A stretch of DNA of 23,044 nucleotides from Bacilli bacterium (GTDB lineage: Bacteria; Bacillota_I; Bacilli_A; RF39; UBA660): positions 1 through 23,044 of the forward strand of contig CAAHEL010000051.1 in the NCBI GenBank assembly GCA_900772445.1, written 5' to 3'. A program made the position numbers and the translations under genes. Positions 1-7,487 of this stretch are shown here, one piece after another. The notes under the pieces were generated by a model, which saw only the letters and a program-made list of their open reading frames with translations, was not told the DNA's origin and did not search any database. The stretch's first letter is position 1; every line of letters starts with the position of its first letter.

Positions 1-417
1 AAATTAAATACTGCTATTGCCTCTTGTATGTCATATGTTAAAAAAATTAGAGAAGATGGATATATAACAAAAGAAGAACTTAATGATTTTTTATTAATGT
101 TAAATCCTTTAGCACCCCATATAACTAGCGAAATTTATGAAAAAGTGTTTAATAAAAATATATTAGATGCAAAATGGCCAGACTATAATAAAATTTTACA
201 AAGCAACATAGTTAACGTAGTTGTTAGTGTTAATAATAAAAAGAAATTTGTATTAAAATTATCAAGTGGAAATACTGAAAATATGATTTTAGAGTATTTG
301 AGCACAAATACTAATATATTTGATAATAACGAGATAGATAAAGTGTTTTATGTACAGGATAAAATCATTAATATTATAACTAAAAAACCAATGACTAAAA
401 TATTAAAGAAAAATTAA
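1..417 (+). CDS. leuS: Leucyl-tRNA synthetase, C-terminal part (5' end outside window)
   Basis: The reading frame is open from base 1 and ends at TAA, giving about 138 residues. The segments LNTAIASCMSYVKKI and LLMLNPLAPHITSEIYE match the anticodon-binding helical domain of class I leucyl-tRNA synthetases, where a conserved NP-(L/I)-APH motif is followed by E-(I/L). The remaining 75 or so residues are the small C-terminal domain that contacts the tRNA elbow. The enzyme charges tRNA-Leu in the cytoplasm. The catalytic HIGH and KMSKS motifs lie upstream of the window, so only the family can be confirmed. No terminator follows directly; the next 386 bp hold no convincing gene. Confidence 0.9.
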   Translation, partial: KLNTAIASCMSYVKKIREDGYITKEELNDFLLMLNPLAPHITSEIYEKVFNKNILDAKWPDYNKILQSNIVNVVVSVNNKKKFVLKLSSGNTENMILEYLSTNTNIFDNNEIDKVFYVQDKIINIITKKPMTKILKKN

Positions 418-448
418 TGGTATAGTAATAAAAAAATAGTATATTTTG

Positions 449-476
449 TTTACACAAGTATAAATTATTATATAAT
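449..476 (+). promoter_or_regulatory. Candidate sigma-A promoter downstream of leuS
   Basis: TTTACA and TATAAT are separated by 16 bp. The predicted start is near 483. The only things downstream are a 35-codon ORF and the hairpin at 648-683, so if active it would make a short transcript of about 200 nt. In such AT-rich DNA a chance match is possible. Confidence 0.4.
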
Positions 477-545
477 TTAATGTTAAATATAGTAGTGACA
501 TTTTGAAAAATATTGTTTAATAAATAACATTTTGCCTTTTATTAT

Positions 546-653
546 ATGAGAGGTTTAAAAGAGTATAAAAATGATAAGATGTTTTTAGTGGATACTATTA
601 AACAAGAACAAGATTTATATGAAAAAATATGTAAACGGTTCTATAATAAATAG
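546..653 (+). other. Doubtful 35-codon ORF in the leuS-downstream gap
   Basis: An ATG-initiated frame encodes a small charged peptide rich in Lys, Asp and Tyr, ending in the 5' arm of the hairpin at 648-683. There is no Shine-Dalgarno sequence ahead of the ATG, and the open frame begins only seven codons upstream. It could be the tail of a decayed gene, for example a transposase C-terminus, rather than an expressed peptide. I do not recognise it. Confidence 0.15.
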
Positions 654-700
654 TGTTGGTAAAGAAAATCACTAACACTATTTTTAATATTAAAAATAGT
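648..700 (+). terminator. Two overlapping hairpins, terminator-like
   Basis: A 13-bp stem (648-660 with 671-683, one G-U pair) is followed by T-rich DNA and looks like a Rho-independent terminator. Its 3' arm is shared with a second, perfect 24-bp palindrome at 677-700, so the two structures are mutually exclusive. The palindrome alone has no loop beyond AT pairs and may form only in RNA or as a cruciform. Confidence 0.5.
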
Positions 701-729
701 CAGAGTATTGTACTTTGTCAACACTTTGG

Positions 730-765
730 GAACTATTATAACTTTTTATAATAGTTCTATTTATT
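730..765 (+). terminator. Hairpin terminator in leuS-downstream gap
   Basis: GAACTATTATA (730-740) and its exact complement (747-757) form an 11-bp stem with a 6-nt loop, followed by TATTTATTT. It lies just before a TATAAT (783-788) that could be the -10 box of the next gene. The hairpin would separate leuS-side transcription from the uvrC cluster. Confidence 0.5.
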
Positions 766-803
766 TACTTTAATTTTTATAGTATAATTAATGTGGTGAT
801 TAT

Positions 804-1619
804 ATGAATTATAAATTTAATGATGATACTTTATTTCATAGTGTTGGATTTAATCCAATGAAATTTGAAGGTATTTTAAGAAATGGTTTAGTTAGTGATT
901 ATTATGCTAAAAAACATAATATTTCTTTTTCTAAAAATTTTAATTTTACTGTTGATTCTTTGAAAGATAGTATTAGTGATATAGTTAATGATAAATTAAC
1001 TGAAAATAATTTAAGAAATATATCTTTAGTTAGAAATTTATATGTTAGTGATGATGAATTATCAGCATATAATTTATATATTAAAAATGGTATTAGTTTT
1101 GTTATCGAAGATGTAGATTTTATTTATGATAAAAGTAAAGAATTTTTAAAAAGAAGTGATGAAGTAGTAGTAAAAGATTATATTCCAAGTAATAAGATTA
1201 AATATATTATGATACCTAGTATCTATAAAGATAAAATGTTATGTGATGTTGATATGATACCTAGTAATATGTTAAATTATGACTTAATCAAAAATAACGT
1301 TATTAATTTAATTAATTACTTAAAGGAATATAATTATATAGTTGATACTGATGAAATTAGTTTATTACTTAAAGATTTAAAAGTCGCAGGAACTAGTGTT
1401 AATAGTTTAAATAAAGATAGTATTGATTATAAAGAAGCATTAAATGATTATAAAGATATTATAAAAGATATCAATGAGTTATTATCTTTTAGTGTCTTTG
1501 AATGTTTTTCTAAAATGTTAGGTAAATATGCAAGTGTTTATGATATGGTTGAATTTATTAATAGTAAGTATTCAAATAAAGATATTATAATTTTGGATAG
1601 TAAGGAAAAAAAGAGATGA
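804..1619 (+). CDS. Uncharacterised protein upstream of uvrC, possible ADP-ribosyltransferase fold
   Basis: This 271-residue soluble protein has no signal peptide or membrane segment. Its start, LFHSVGFNPMKFEGILRNGL, has the layout of the first strand and helix of ADP-ribosyltransferase-like folds (H near residue 12, then an I-L-x-x-G-L turn). Later blocks, ISFSKN and DEVVVKDYIPSNKIKYIMIP, also resemble the strand arrangement of that fold, with an acidic residue just ahead of a hydrophobic strand. That is inference; I see no diagnostic catalytic triad I can defend. The C-terminal half is helical and Asp/Lys rich. GTGGTGAT precedes the ATG as a weak ribosome site. The stop overlaps the uvrC start (ATGA), so the two are translationally coupled. 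The neighbourhood suggests a role near DNA repair, but nothing more specific can be said. Confidence 0.7.
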   Translation: MNYKFNDDTLFHSVGFNPMKFEGILRNGLVSDYYAKKHNISFSKNFNFTVDSLKDSISDIVNDKLTENNLRNISLVRNLYVSDDELSAYNLYIKNGISFVIEDVDFIYDKSKEFLKRSDEVVVKDYIPSNKIKYIMIPSIYKDKMLCDVDMIPSNMLNYDLIKNNVINLINYLKEYNYIVDTDEISLLLKDLKVAGTSVNSLNKDSIDYKEALNDYKDIIKDINELLSFSVFECFSKMLGKYASVYDMVEFINSKYSNKDIIILDSKEKKR

Positions 1620-3367
1620 TCGAAGAAAAATTAAGTAAAGTACCACATTTACCAGGATGTTATCTTATGAAAAATAAAGATAATGTTATTATTTATGTGG
1701 GAAAAAGTAAGAATTTAAAAAATAGACTTAGTTCATATTTTAAACAATCCCATACTGGTAAAACTGCAATGCTAGTAAGAGATATTTATATCTTTGATTA
1801 TATTGTTACATCATCTGAACTTGAGTCTTTACTTTTAGAAATTAATTTAATTAAAAAGTATAATCCAAAATATAATATTTTATTAACTGACGATAAAAGT
1901 TATCCTTATATTGAACTTACTAATGATAATATCCCAAGATTACTTGTAGTTAGAAATCCCAAAATAAGAAAAAAGAATAACTATATCTTTGGACCATATC
2001 CCAATGTTTCAGCAGCAAGAAAAACTGTTGAATTATTAAATAGATTATATCCAATTAGAAAATGCCGTACATTAGGTAAAAAAGAATGCTTATATTACCA
2101 TATTGGAGAGTGTCTGGGGTATTGTACTAATAACGTTCCTAAAGAACAAATAGATGCAATGAAAAATGAAATTATCTCTTTTTTAAATGGCAATGATAAA
2201 ATAGTTACTGATAAATTAAAAGAAAAGATGGAATTTTATTCTAGTAAATTAGAATTTGAAAAAGCATTAGAATATAAAGAATTACTAGATTATATTAATA
2301 TTACCTTAGAAAAGCAAAAAGTTGAACTAGATGATAATATAAATAGAGATGTTATTGGATATTATACTAAAGATAATTATTTATCTATTTCTATATTATT
2401 TATTCGTGGTGGTAAACTAATTGATAAGAAGAGTACCGTATTTCCAATAATTAGTTCCCTAGAAGAAGAATTATCTACATATATATCTAACTTTTATTAT
2501 TCTCACGAAATAAGACCTAAAGAAGTAATCGTTAGTGGAATAGATAATCAAGTATTTAACGAAGCATTTAATTCTAAATTTATTACTCCAGAAAGAGGAT
2601 TTAAAAAAAGATTATTAATGTTAGCAAATGATAATGCAACCGTATATTATAACGAAAAACTAAGTTTAATGTTAGAAAAAGAAGAAAACTTACTTTCTTG
2701 TATGAAAGAATTAGCAACTTTACTTGATATTCCTAAAATTAGTAGAATTGAATTATTTGATAATTCTAATTTATTTGGTAATTTTAATGTTAGTGGTATG
2801 GTTGTCTTTATTGATGGCAAACCTGCAAAAAACGAATACCGAAAATATAAAATTACTAATGATGTAAATGATGATTATGGTACAATGAAAGAAGTTATCT
2901 ATCGTAGATATTTCAGGGTACTTCGTGATAATCTAGAAAGATGTGATTTAATTATTGTTGATGGTGGACTAGGACAAGTACACATTTGTAAAGAAGTAAT
3001 AGATTCACTTAATATGAATATTCCAGTCGCTGGATTAAAGAAAGATGATAAACATAATACTTCATTATTAATTACTGATACCAAAGAAATACCACTTGAT
3101 AAATCTAGTAAATTATTCTTACTTTTAACTAGAATGCAAGATGAAGTACATAATTTTACTATTTCTTATCATAAACAAATAAGAAGTAAAGGAGCACTAT
3201 CTAGTATCTTAGATAATATTCCTGGTATTGGAGAAGTAAGAAAAAATAAATTATTAAAAAAATATAAAACTATTGATAATATGAGAAATGCTAGCAACGA
3301 AGAATTAAGTGAAATATTACCTAGTAATATAGTAGATAGTTTTAAGAGATTTTTAAATGAAGAATAA
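1616..3367 (+). CDS. uvrC: UvrABC system protein C (excinuclease subunit)
   Basis: This is full-length UvrC at 583 residues, which makes the dual incisions around bulky DNA lesions bound by UvrB in nucleotide excision repair. The N-terminal GIY-YIG nuclease is clear: GCY at 14-16, YVG at 27-29, R37 and the metal-binding Glu near 75. A four-Cys cluster (C150, C158, C166, C170) matches the family's proposed iron-sulfur site. A UVR motif that contacts UvrB lies around 195-230. The RNase H-like 5' nuclease shows FDNSN with D382, IIVDGG with D449 and DEVH with H512. Tandem helix-hairpin-helix sequence (PGIGEVRKNKLLKKY) ends the protein. One variation is LGYC where most relatives have APC. It overlaps the gene before by 4 bp and the gene after by 11 bp, so this is an operon. 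Confidence 0.97.
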   Translation: MIEEKLSKVPHLPGCYLMKNKDNVIIYVGKSKNLKNRLSSYFKQSHTGKTAMLVRDIYIFDYIVTSSELESLLLEINLIKKYNPKYNILLTDDKSYPYIELTNDNIPRLLVVRNPKIRKKNNYIFGPYPNVSAARKTVELLNRLYPIRKCRTLGKKECLYYHIGECLGYCTNNVPKEQIDAMKNEIISFLNGNDKIVTDKLKEKMEFYSSKLEFEKALEYKELLDYINITLEKQKVELDDNINRDVIGYYTKDNYLSISILFIRGGKLIDKKSTVFPIISSLEEELSTYISNFYYSHEIRPKEVIVSGIDNQVFNEAFNSKFITPERGFKKRLLMLANDNATVYYNEKLSLMLEKEENLLSCMKELATLLDIPKISRIELFDNSNLFGNFNVSGMVVFIDGKPAKNEYRKYKITNDVNDDYGTMKEVIYRRYFRVLRDNLERCDLIIVDGGLGQVHICKEVIDSLNMNIPVAGLKKDDKHNTSLLITDTKEIPLDKSSKLFLLLTRMQDEVHNFTISYHKQIRSKGALSSILDNIPGIGEVRKNKLLKKYKTIDNMRNASNEELSEILPSNIVDSFKRFLNEE

Positions 3368-3857
3368 TATTATATTTTTAGATATTGATGGAGTCTTAAA
3401 TAGTAAGAATTATTTCACTAATTATAAGAAAAAAATAAAAAATGTAAGTGATATAGTAAGACAAATGTCTGAAATAGATGTAGATAAATTTAATTTATTA
3501 GTAGATGTTATTCGTGAAGTTAATGCCAAAGTTGTTATTACTTCTTCTTGGAGAATGCTTAGAATATATCCTTTAATTAAAGAAATATTTATATCTAGTG
3601 GCATTCCAATAATTGGAGAAACAAAATATCTTAAAGGTAATAGAGGAGAAGAAATAAGAGATTATCTAGAAAATAATGATATAGATAACTTTGTTATTTT
3701 AGATGATGAAGTATTTAATGATTTTGGTTTACTTAAAAATAATTTAGTTAAAACTAGTTTTTATACTGATGGTTTAACTAAAGGTAGTTGTAATGAAATA
3801 AAGAAAAAATTATTAGTCACTGAAAAAAGTGGTAAAAGTGGCAAGAGTTTTCAATAA
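3357..3857 (+). CDS. HAD-superfamily phosphatase-like protein
   Basis: This 166-residue protein starts with the HAD motif I, IIFLDIDGVLNS, giving the nucleophile Asp and the general acid two residues on. Motif II appears as VVITSSWR (Ser) and motif IV as FVILDDE (acidic metal ligands). The DGVLNS and SSWR pattern is that of the small HAD family also found fused in Swiss Army Knife-type RNA-repair proteins; phosphatase activity is therefore likely but the substrate is unknown. The start overlaps the last 11 bp of uvrC in another frame, so translation is coupled. The C-terminal tail is Lys/Ser/Gly rich and looks non-conserved. Sitting in the same transcript as uvrC, it may act on nucleotides or nucleic-acid ends, which is inference only. 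Confidence 0.82.
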   Translation: MKNNIIFLDIDGVLNSKNYFTNYKKKIKNVSDIVRQMSEIDVDKFNLLVDVIREVNAKVVITSSWRMLRIYPLIKEIFISSGIPIIGETKYLKGNRGEEIRDYLENNDIDNFVILDDEVFNDFGLLKNNLVKTSFYTDGLTKGSCNEIKKKLLVTEKSGKSGKSFQ

Positions 3858-3913
3858 AGCATAATAATAAAATGACATTTTAAAAATAAAAACTAATAAA
3901 GTGTTTAACTATA

Positions 3914-3942
3914 TAGAAAAATAAGATAAATTGTTATATAAT
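3914..3942 (+). promoter_or_regulatory. Possible promoter of the comN-secDF cluster
   Basis: TATAAT at 3937-3942 is a perfect -10 box in the 141-bp gap before comN. The best -35 at 17-bp spacing is only TAGAAA (3914-3919). An 11-codon ORF starting at 3949 follows, without a ribosome site. Confidence 0.35.
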
Positions 3943-3998
3943 ATTATTATGAACGTTGATGTATATATTAGAATATTTTACTGAAAGTAGGTGCTTAT

Positions 3999-4265
3999 AT
4001 GGAAGAATATAATAATATTAGAGAATTATTTAATGGTCTAATACCAGCATTTAATGTTAAATTAAGATTAATTCATAAAGATTATGATTATATTACCAAA
4101 ACAGATATCTGGAATTATTTAAAAATAAATAAATGGTGTAAAGATAGCAATTTAACCATAAGTGAAATGGTTGATGATATAATTATGGTTGATATCAATA
4201 AAGTTGATTTATTCTTAAAAGACCACTTAAAAAAAGTAGATAGGAAGATAATGCGATATGAATAA
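3999..4265 (+). CDS. comN: ComN-like post-transcriptional regulator
   Basis: This 88-residue protein shows the pattern of the Post_transc_reg family: a first helix ending in Lys, then Y-x-Y-(I/V)-T-x-x-D-(I/V)-W-x-Y-L and K-W, then an acidic helix with VDDIIMVD. In Bacillus subtilis ComN controls late-competence comE mRNA and localises with DivIVA at the septum, and its gene also sits beside secDF, which strengthens the call. The sequence is divergent, so function in competence here is inferred, not shown. AAGTAGGTG sits ahead of the ATG as the ribosome site. The next gene starts 8 bp inside this one. No DNA-binding motif is visible. Confidence 0.72.
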   Translation: MEEYNNIRELFNGLIPAFNVKLRLIHKDYDYITKTDIWNYLKINKWCKDSNLTISEMVDDIIMVDINKVDLFLKDHLKKVDRKIMRYE

Positions 4266-4506
4266 ATTAAAAATTAATGGCATATATAAGCATTTTAAAG
4301 GTGATTATTATATAGTAATAGATGTTGCCATAAATAGTGAAACAGGTAGAGAAATGGTAGTTTATAGAGCGTTATATGGTGATAATAAATTATATGTTAG
4401 AGATAAAGAAATGTTTTTGTCTTTAGTAGATAGAGAAAAGTATCCAAAAGTTAAACAAAAATATAGATTTAGTTTACAAAAAATTAAAAGCGTTAAGGGA
4501 GAGTAG
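4258..4506 (+). CDS. DUF1653 domain protein
   Basis: The 82-residue protein is essentially one DUF1653 domain: YKHFKGDYY, then VAINSETGREMVVYRALYG, then YVRDKEMF. These match the conserved H-F-K-G, S-E-T and V-Y-(R/Q)-A-L-Y-G signatures of the family, a small beta-barrel-like domain of unknown role. Residues 70-82 add a basic tail. It overlaps comN by 8 bp and ends 2 bp before the secDF start, so all three are one transcriptional unit. The position between a regulator and the Sec accessory pump may be only operon packing; no link to secretion is visible in the protein, which has no membrane segment. Confidence 0.85.
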   Translation: MNKLKINGIYKHFKGDYYIVIDVAINSETGREMVVYRALYGDNKLYVRDKEMFLSLVDREKYPKVKQKYRFSLQKIKSVKGE

Positions 4507-4508
4507 TT

Positions 4509-6812
4509 ATGAGTTATAAAATAGTTATGTTAATATTATTAATTATAGCAATAATAATGGTTGGATTAATAGTATTTTTAAAAAATAAGAAAATTAAAGC
4601 ATTATTTGGTAGCATTTTATGTTTAGTTATTATGATTAGTGGAGTATTATATGCTCCAAGACTTGTAGATAAAATTCACTATGGATTAGATTTACAAGGC
4701 GGTTTTGAAGTATTATATCAAGTTAATCCTATCGAAGGAAAATTAGATAAAGATATGGTATATAATACTTACAAATCAATTTTAAAAAGAATAGATATCT
4801 TAGGAGTTAGTGAACCAGAGATAACTATCGAAGGAGAAGACAAAATAAGAATTAGACTTGCTGGTATTACTAACAAAGAAGAAGCAAGAGAAATTATTTC
4901 TTCGACTGCCGTATTAACTTTTAGAGATACAAATGACAATATATTATTAACATCAGATGTTCTTGGAGGAAATGCTAAAGTATCAACTGATGAATATGGT
5001 AAATACGTAATTAGTTTATCTATTAAAGATACCGAAGCATTTTATAATGCCACTAAAAAAGTAAAAAATATGAATGATAACAGAATGGTTATTTGGTTAG
5101 ATTTTAAAGCAGGAGTAGATAGTATTAAACTAGAAGATAAAAATGATAGTTGTGGTACAGCAAATTCTCACTGTTTAAGTGCTCCATATGTAAAAGAAGC
5201 ATTTGCTAGTGATGTTATAATTCAAGGTAATTTCACTAAAGAGTCTGCCACTAAATTAGTTGAACTAATTAATTCTGGTGCAATGCCTACAAAACTAGAA
5301 GAATTATCTAGTCGTACAGTTCCAGCATCATTTGGGGAAGACGCTTTAAATAAAACATTACTTGCAGGTGTTATCGGTATTGCTATTGTTGTCTTAATTA
5401 TTTGTGCTATATATAGATTTTCTGGCTTTATTGCTTCACTTGGACTAGTAGTTTATACAATTGGTTCACTATATGTCTTTTATTTAATTGATGGCGTACT
5501 TACATTACCTGGTATTGCTGCAATGCTTCTAGGAGTAGGTATGGCAGTTGATGCTTCAATTATTTGCTTTGAAAGAGTAAAAGAACAACTAAAAATAGGA
5601 AACACATTAACTAAAGCATTTGAAACAGGTAATAAAACATCATTATCTAGTATAATAGACTCTAATATTACAACCGTAATTGTCGCAGTTATTCTATTCA
5701 TTTTCGGACAAAGTTCAGTAAAAGGATTTGCTACAATGTTAATTATTAATATCATTGCTACAATATTAGTTATTGTATTTATGGTAAGAAGTGTCTTAAG
5801 ATTATTTATTAAAACAGGTTACTTCGATAACAAAGTTGGATTATTTATTGGAATAAACAAAAATAAAATAAAGAAATCAAAAGAACTAGACCTTCCATTT
5901 AAAAAGATTAACTTTATTAAAGCAGGAAAAGTATATTCAATTAGCATTTTAGTAGTTATAGTAATATTATCTATCGTTAGTGTATTTACAAAATTTAATC
6001 TTGGAGTAGATTTTACCGGTGGAACAAGTATTGTAATAAACGATAATATAGATATAACTAATGATATCAAAGATATGAATTATACTTTAAAAGATAAAAA
6101 TATTGCTAATGATAATGCTACTTATATTATTGATGAAGTATTAGAAAAAGATAGCATTAAAGAATTAAATAATTATATTACAGATAAATATAACGTATCT
6201 TCAGATGTATATGTAGTTAGTGATGTCGTAAAAAGAGACCTAGTTAAAAATGCAATATATTCACTTATTTTATCTAGTATTGCTATTGTTATATATGTAA
6301 GTTTTAGATTTAAATTTAATTATGCCATTAGTGGTATCATTGCTTTAGTACACGACGTTGTTCTTACTATATTATTCTTTGGTGTATTCCATATTGAAAT
6401 AGATTCGGTATTTATCGCAGCAATTCTTACTATTATTGGTTACTCTATAAATGATACAATTGTTACTTTTGATATGATAAGAGAAACTTATAAGAATAAA
6501 AAAGAAATCAAATCACAAAGTGAACTAGATGAAATAGTAGATTCTAGTATTAAAAGAGTATTTTCTAGAACTATTCTTACTACCGTTACTACAATTGCCC
6601 CAGTTATATGTTTAATGATACTTGGTGCAAGAGAAATAATTAATTTTAATATTGCTTTACTTGTTGGATTTATTTTTGGGGTATTATCTAGTATATTTGT
6701 ATCTAACTACTTATGGAGAGTATTAGAATACAGAAAAATTACTAAACCTAAAAAAGAAGATGAAGATGATGATGAAATTAATGAATATAAAGTAAGAGGA
6801 ATTAATTGCTAA
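4509..6812 (+). CDS. secDF: Protein translocase subunit SecDF (fused)
   Basis: This 767-residue membrane protein fuses SecD and SecF, as in Bacilli. It uses the proton gradient to help pull proteins through SecYEG. The SecD half has an N-terminal membrane segment region (1-50), the signature GLDLQGG at 59-65, an extracellular P1 domain to about 265, then a bundle of membrane segments containing GVGMAVDASIICFERVKE. The SecF half repeats the plan: a membrane segment near 475-495, LGVDFTGGT, a short external domain, then membrane segments including GYSINDTIVTFDMIRET. The P1 domain is fairly short, but both signature motifs are intact. The C-terminus is a charged cytoplasmic tail with a run of acidic residues. 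GGGAG precedes the ATG at good distance. The stop shares a base with the next start. Confidence 0.97.
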   Translation: MSYKIVMLILLIIAIIMVGLIVFLKNKKIKALFGSILCLVIMISGVLYAPRLVDKIHYGLDLQGGFEVLYQVNPIEGKLDKDMVYNTYKSILKRIDILGVSEPEITIEGEDKIRIRLAGITNKEEAREIISSTAVLTFRDTNDNILLTSDVLGGNAKVSTDEYGKYVISLSIKDTEAFYNATKKVKNMNDNRMVIWLDFKAGVDSIKLEDKNDSCGTANSHCLSAPYVKEAFASDVIIQGNFTKESATKLVELINSGAMPTKLEELSSRTVPASFGEDALNKTLLAGVIGIAIVVLIICAIYRFSGFIASLGLVVYTIGSLYVFYLIDGVLTLPGIAAMLLGVGMAVDASIICFERVKEQLKIGNTLTKAFETGNKTSLSSIIDSNITTVIVAVILFIFGQSSVKGFATMLIINIIATILVIVFMVRSVLRLFIKTGYFDNKVGLFIGINKNKIKKSKELDLPFKKINFIKAGKVYSISILVVIVILSIVSVFTKFNLGVDFTGGTSIVINDNIDITNDIKDMNYTLKDKNIANDNATYIIDEVLEKDSIKELNNYITDKYNVSSDVYVVSDVVKRDLVKNAIYSLILSSIAIVIYVSFRFKFNYAISGIIALVHDVVLTILFFGVFHIEIDSVFIAAILTIIGYSINDTIVTFDMIRETYKNKKEIKSQSELDEIVDSSIKRVFSRTILTTVTTIAPVICLMILGAREIINFNIALLVGFIFGVLSSIFVSNYLWRVLEYRKITKPKKEDEDDDEINEYKVRGINC

Positions 6813-7396
6813 TGAAAAAAATATTTATTATATTAGTTTTAATACTTTCTTTGACTGGTTGTAATAAAAAGCAAGAAATAATTAATGATAAAGATAATAT
6901 AGATATAAAAGTAGATAACATAAATAAAGAAGAAACTAAAGAAGACATTAATATAACTAACGATAATAAATCTGAAGAAGTAATTAGTGATAATACGACT
7001 AGTTATAATAAAGATACATTTGATATAAATGACACTAGTAATATTAATACTGAAGATGATGTGGTTACTTATTTTGATAATTTAAAATTAAGTATTAAAG
7101 ATAAAATAAATAATGATACTTGGGATAATACTAAAGAGTATATATCCCAAGCATTTAAAAAAATGTATGGTTTTTGCTTTAAAGGAGAAAAAATTGGTAA
7201 TTATACCTTATCTGAATTAAGTAATACCGCCAAAGAAAAAGTAATCGGTACTATTTTAGAAATAGATTCCCTTATCGAAGCAAAAGTTCCTGGTTATAAA
7301 GATGACTTTAAAGAAAGTTATAATGTAATGATTGATAGTTTAAAAACTGGATTAGAGTTACTAAAAAAGGGAATAAGTAATATTTTTACCAAATAA
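6812..7396 (+). CDS. Small lipoprotein downstream of secDF
   Basis: From the ATG at 6812 the product is 194 residues with a classic lipoprotein signal: MKK, a hydrophobic core and a LTGC lipobox near residue 17, so the mature Cys would be diacylated and anchored outside the cell. A TTG six bases upstream is also in frame and better spaced from AGAGGA, but the ATG gives the more usual signal peptide. After the Cys come about 70 residues of low-complexity Asn/Asp/Lys/Glu linker, then a roughly 110-residue helical domain with one Trp and one internal Cys. I do not recognise that domain. The stop of secDF overlaps the start (TAATG), so expression is coupled to secretion genes. Confidence 0.8.
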   Translation: MKKIFIILVLILSLTGCNKKQEIINDKDNIDIKVDNINKEETKEDINITNDNKSEEVISDNTTSYNKDTFDINDTSNINTEDDVVTYFDNLKLSIKDKINNDTWDNTKEYISQAFKKMYGFCFKGEKIGNYTLSELSNTAKEKVIGTILEIDSLIEAKVPGYKDDFKESYNVMIDSLKTGLELLKKGISNIFTK

Positions 7397-7428
7397 AATA
7401 AAAAATATAACATATATGTATATAATGC

Positions 7429-7457
7429 TTGACAAACTATAGAGTTTGTGGTATCAT
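7429..7457 (+). promoter_or_regulatory. Strong promoter of the surface-adhesin operon with embedded dyad
   Basis: TTGACA (7429-7434) and TATCAT (7452-7457) are spaced by exactly 17 bp. Between and overlapping the -35 lies a perfect dyad, ACAAACT (7432-7438), ATAG, AGTTTGT (7443-7449), which has the size and position of a repressor operator. The adhesin ATG with a GGAGGGGG ribosome site follows at 7488, giving a leader of only about 25 nt. Confidence 0.75.
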
Positions 7458-7487
7458 ATAACTCGATTTTTGGAGGGGGAATATAAT

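Noticed and set aside
3949..3984. Leader peptide of 11 codons before comN
   Set aside because: No ribosome site and no distinctive codons; a chance ATG frame is likely.
5480..6070. Reverse-strand open frames inside secDF
   Set aside because: They are antisense to strongly conserved SecDF coding sequence and have no ribosome sites.
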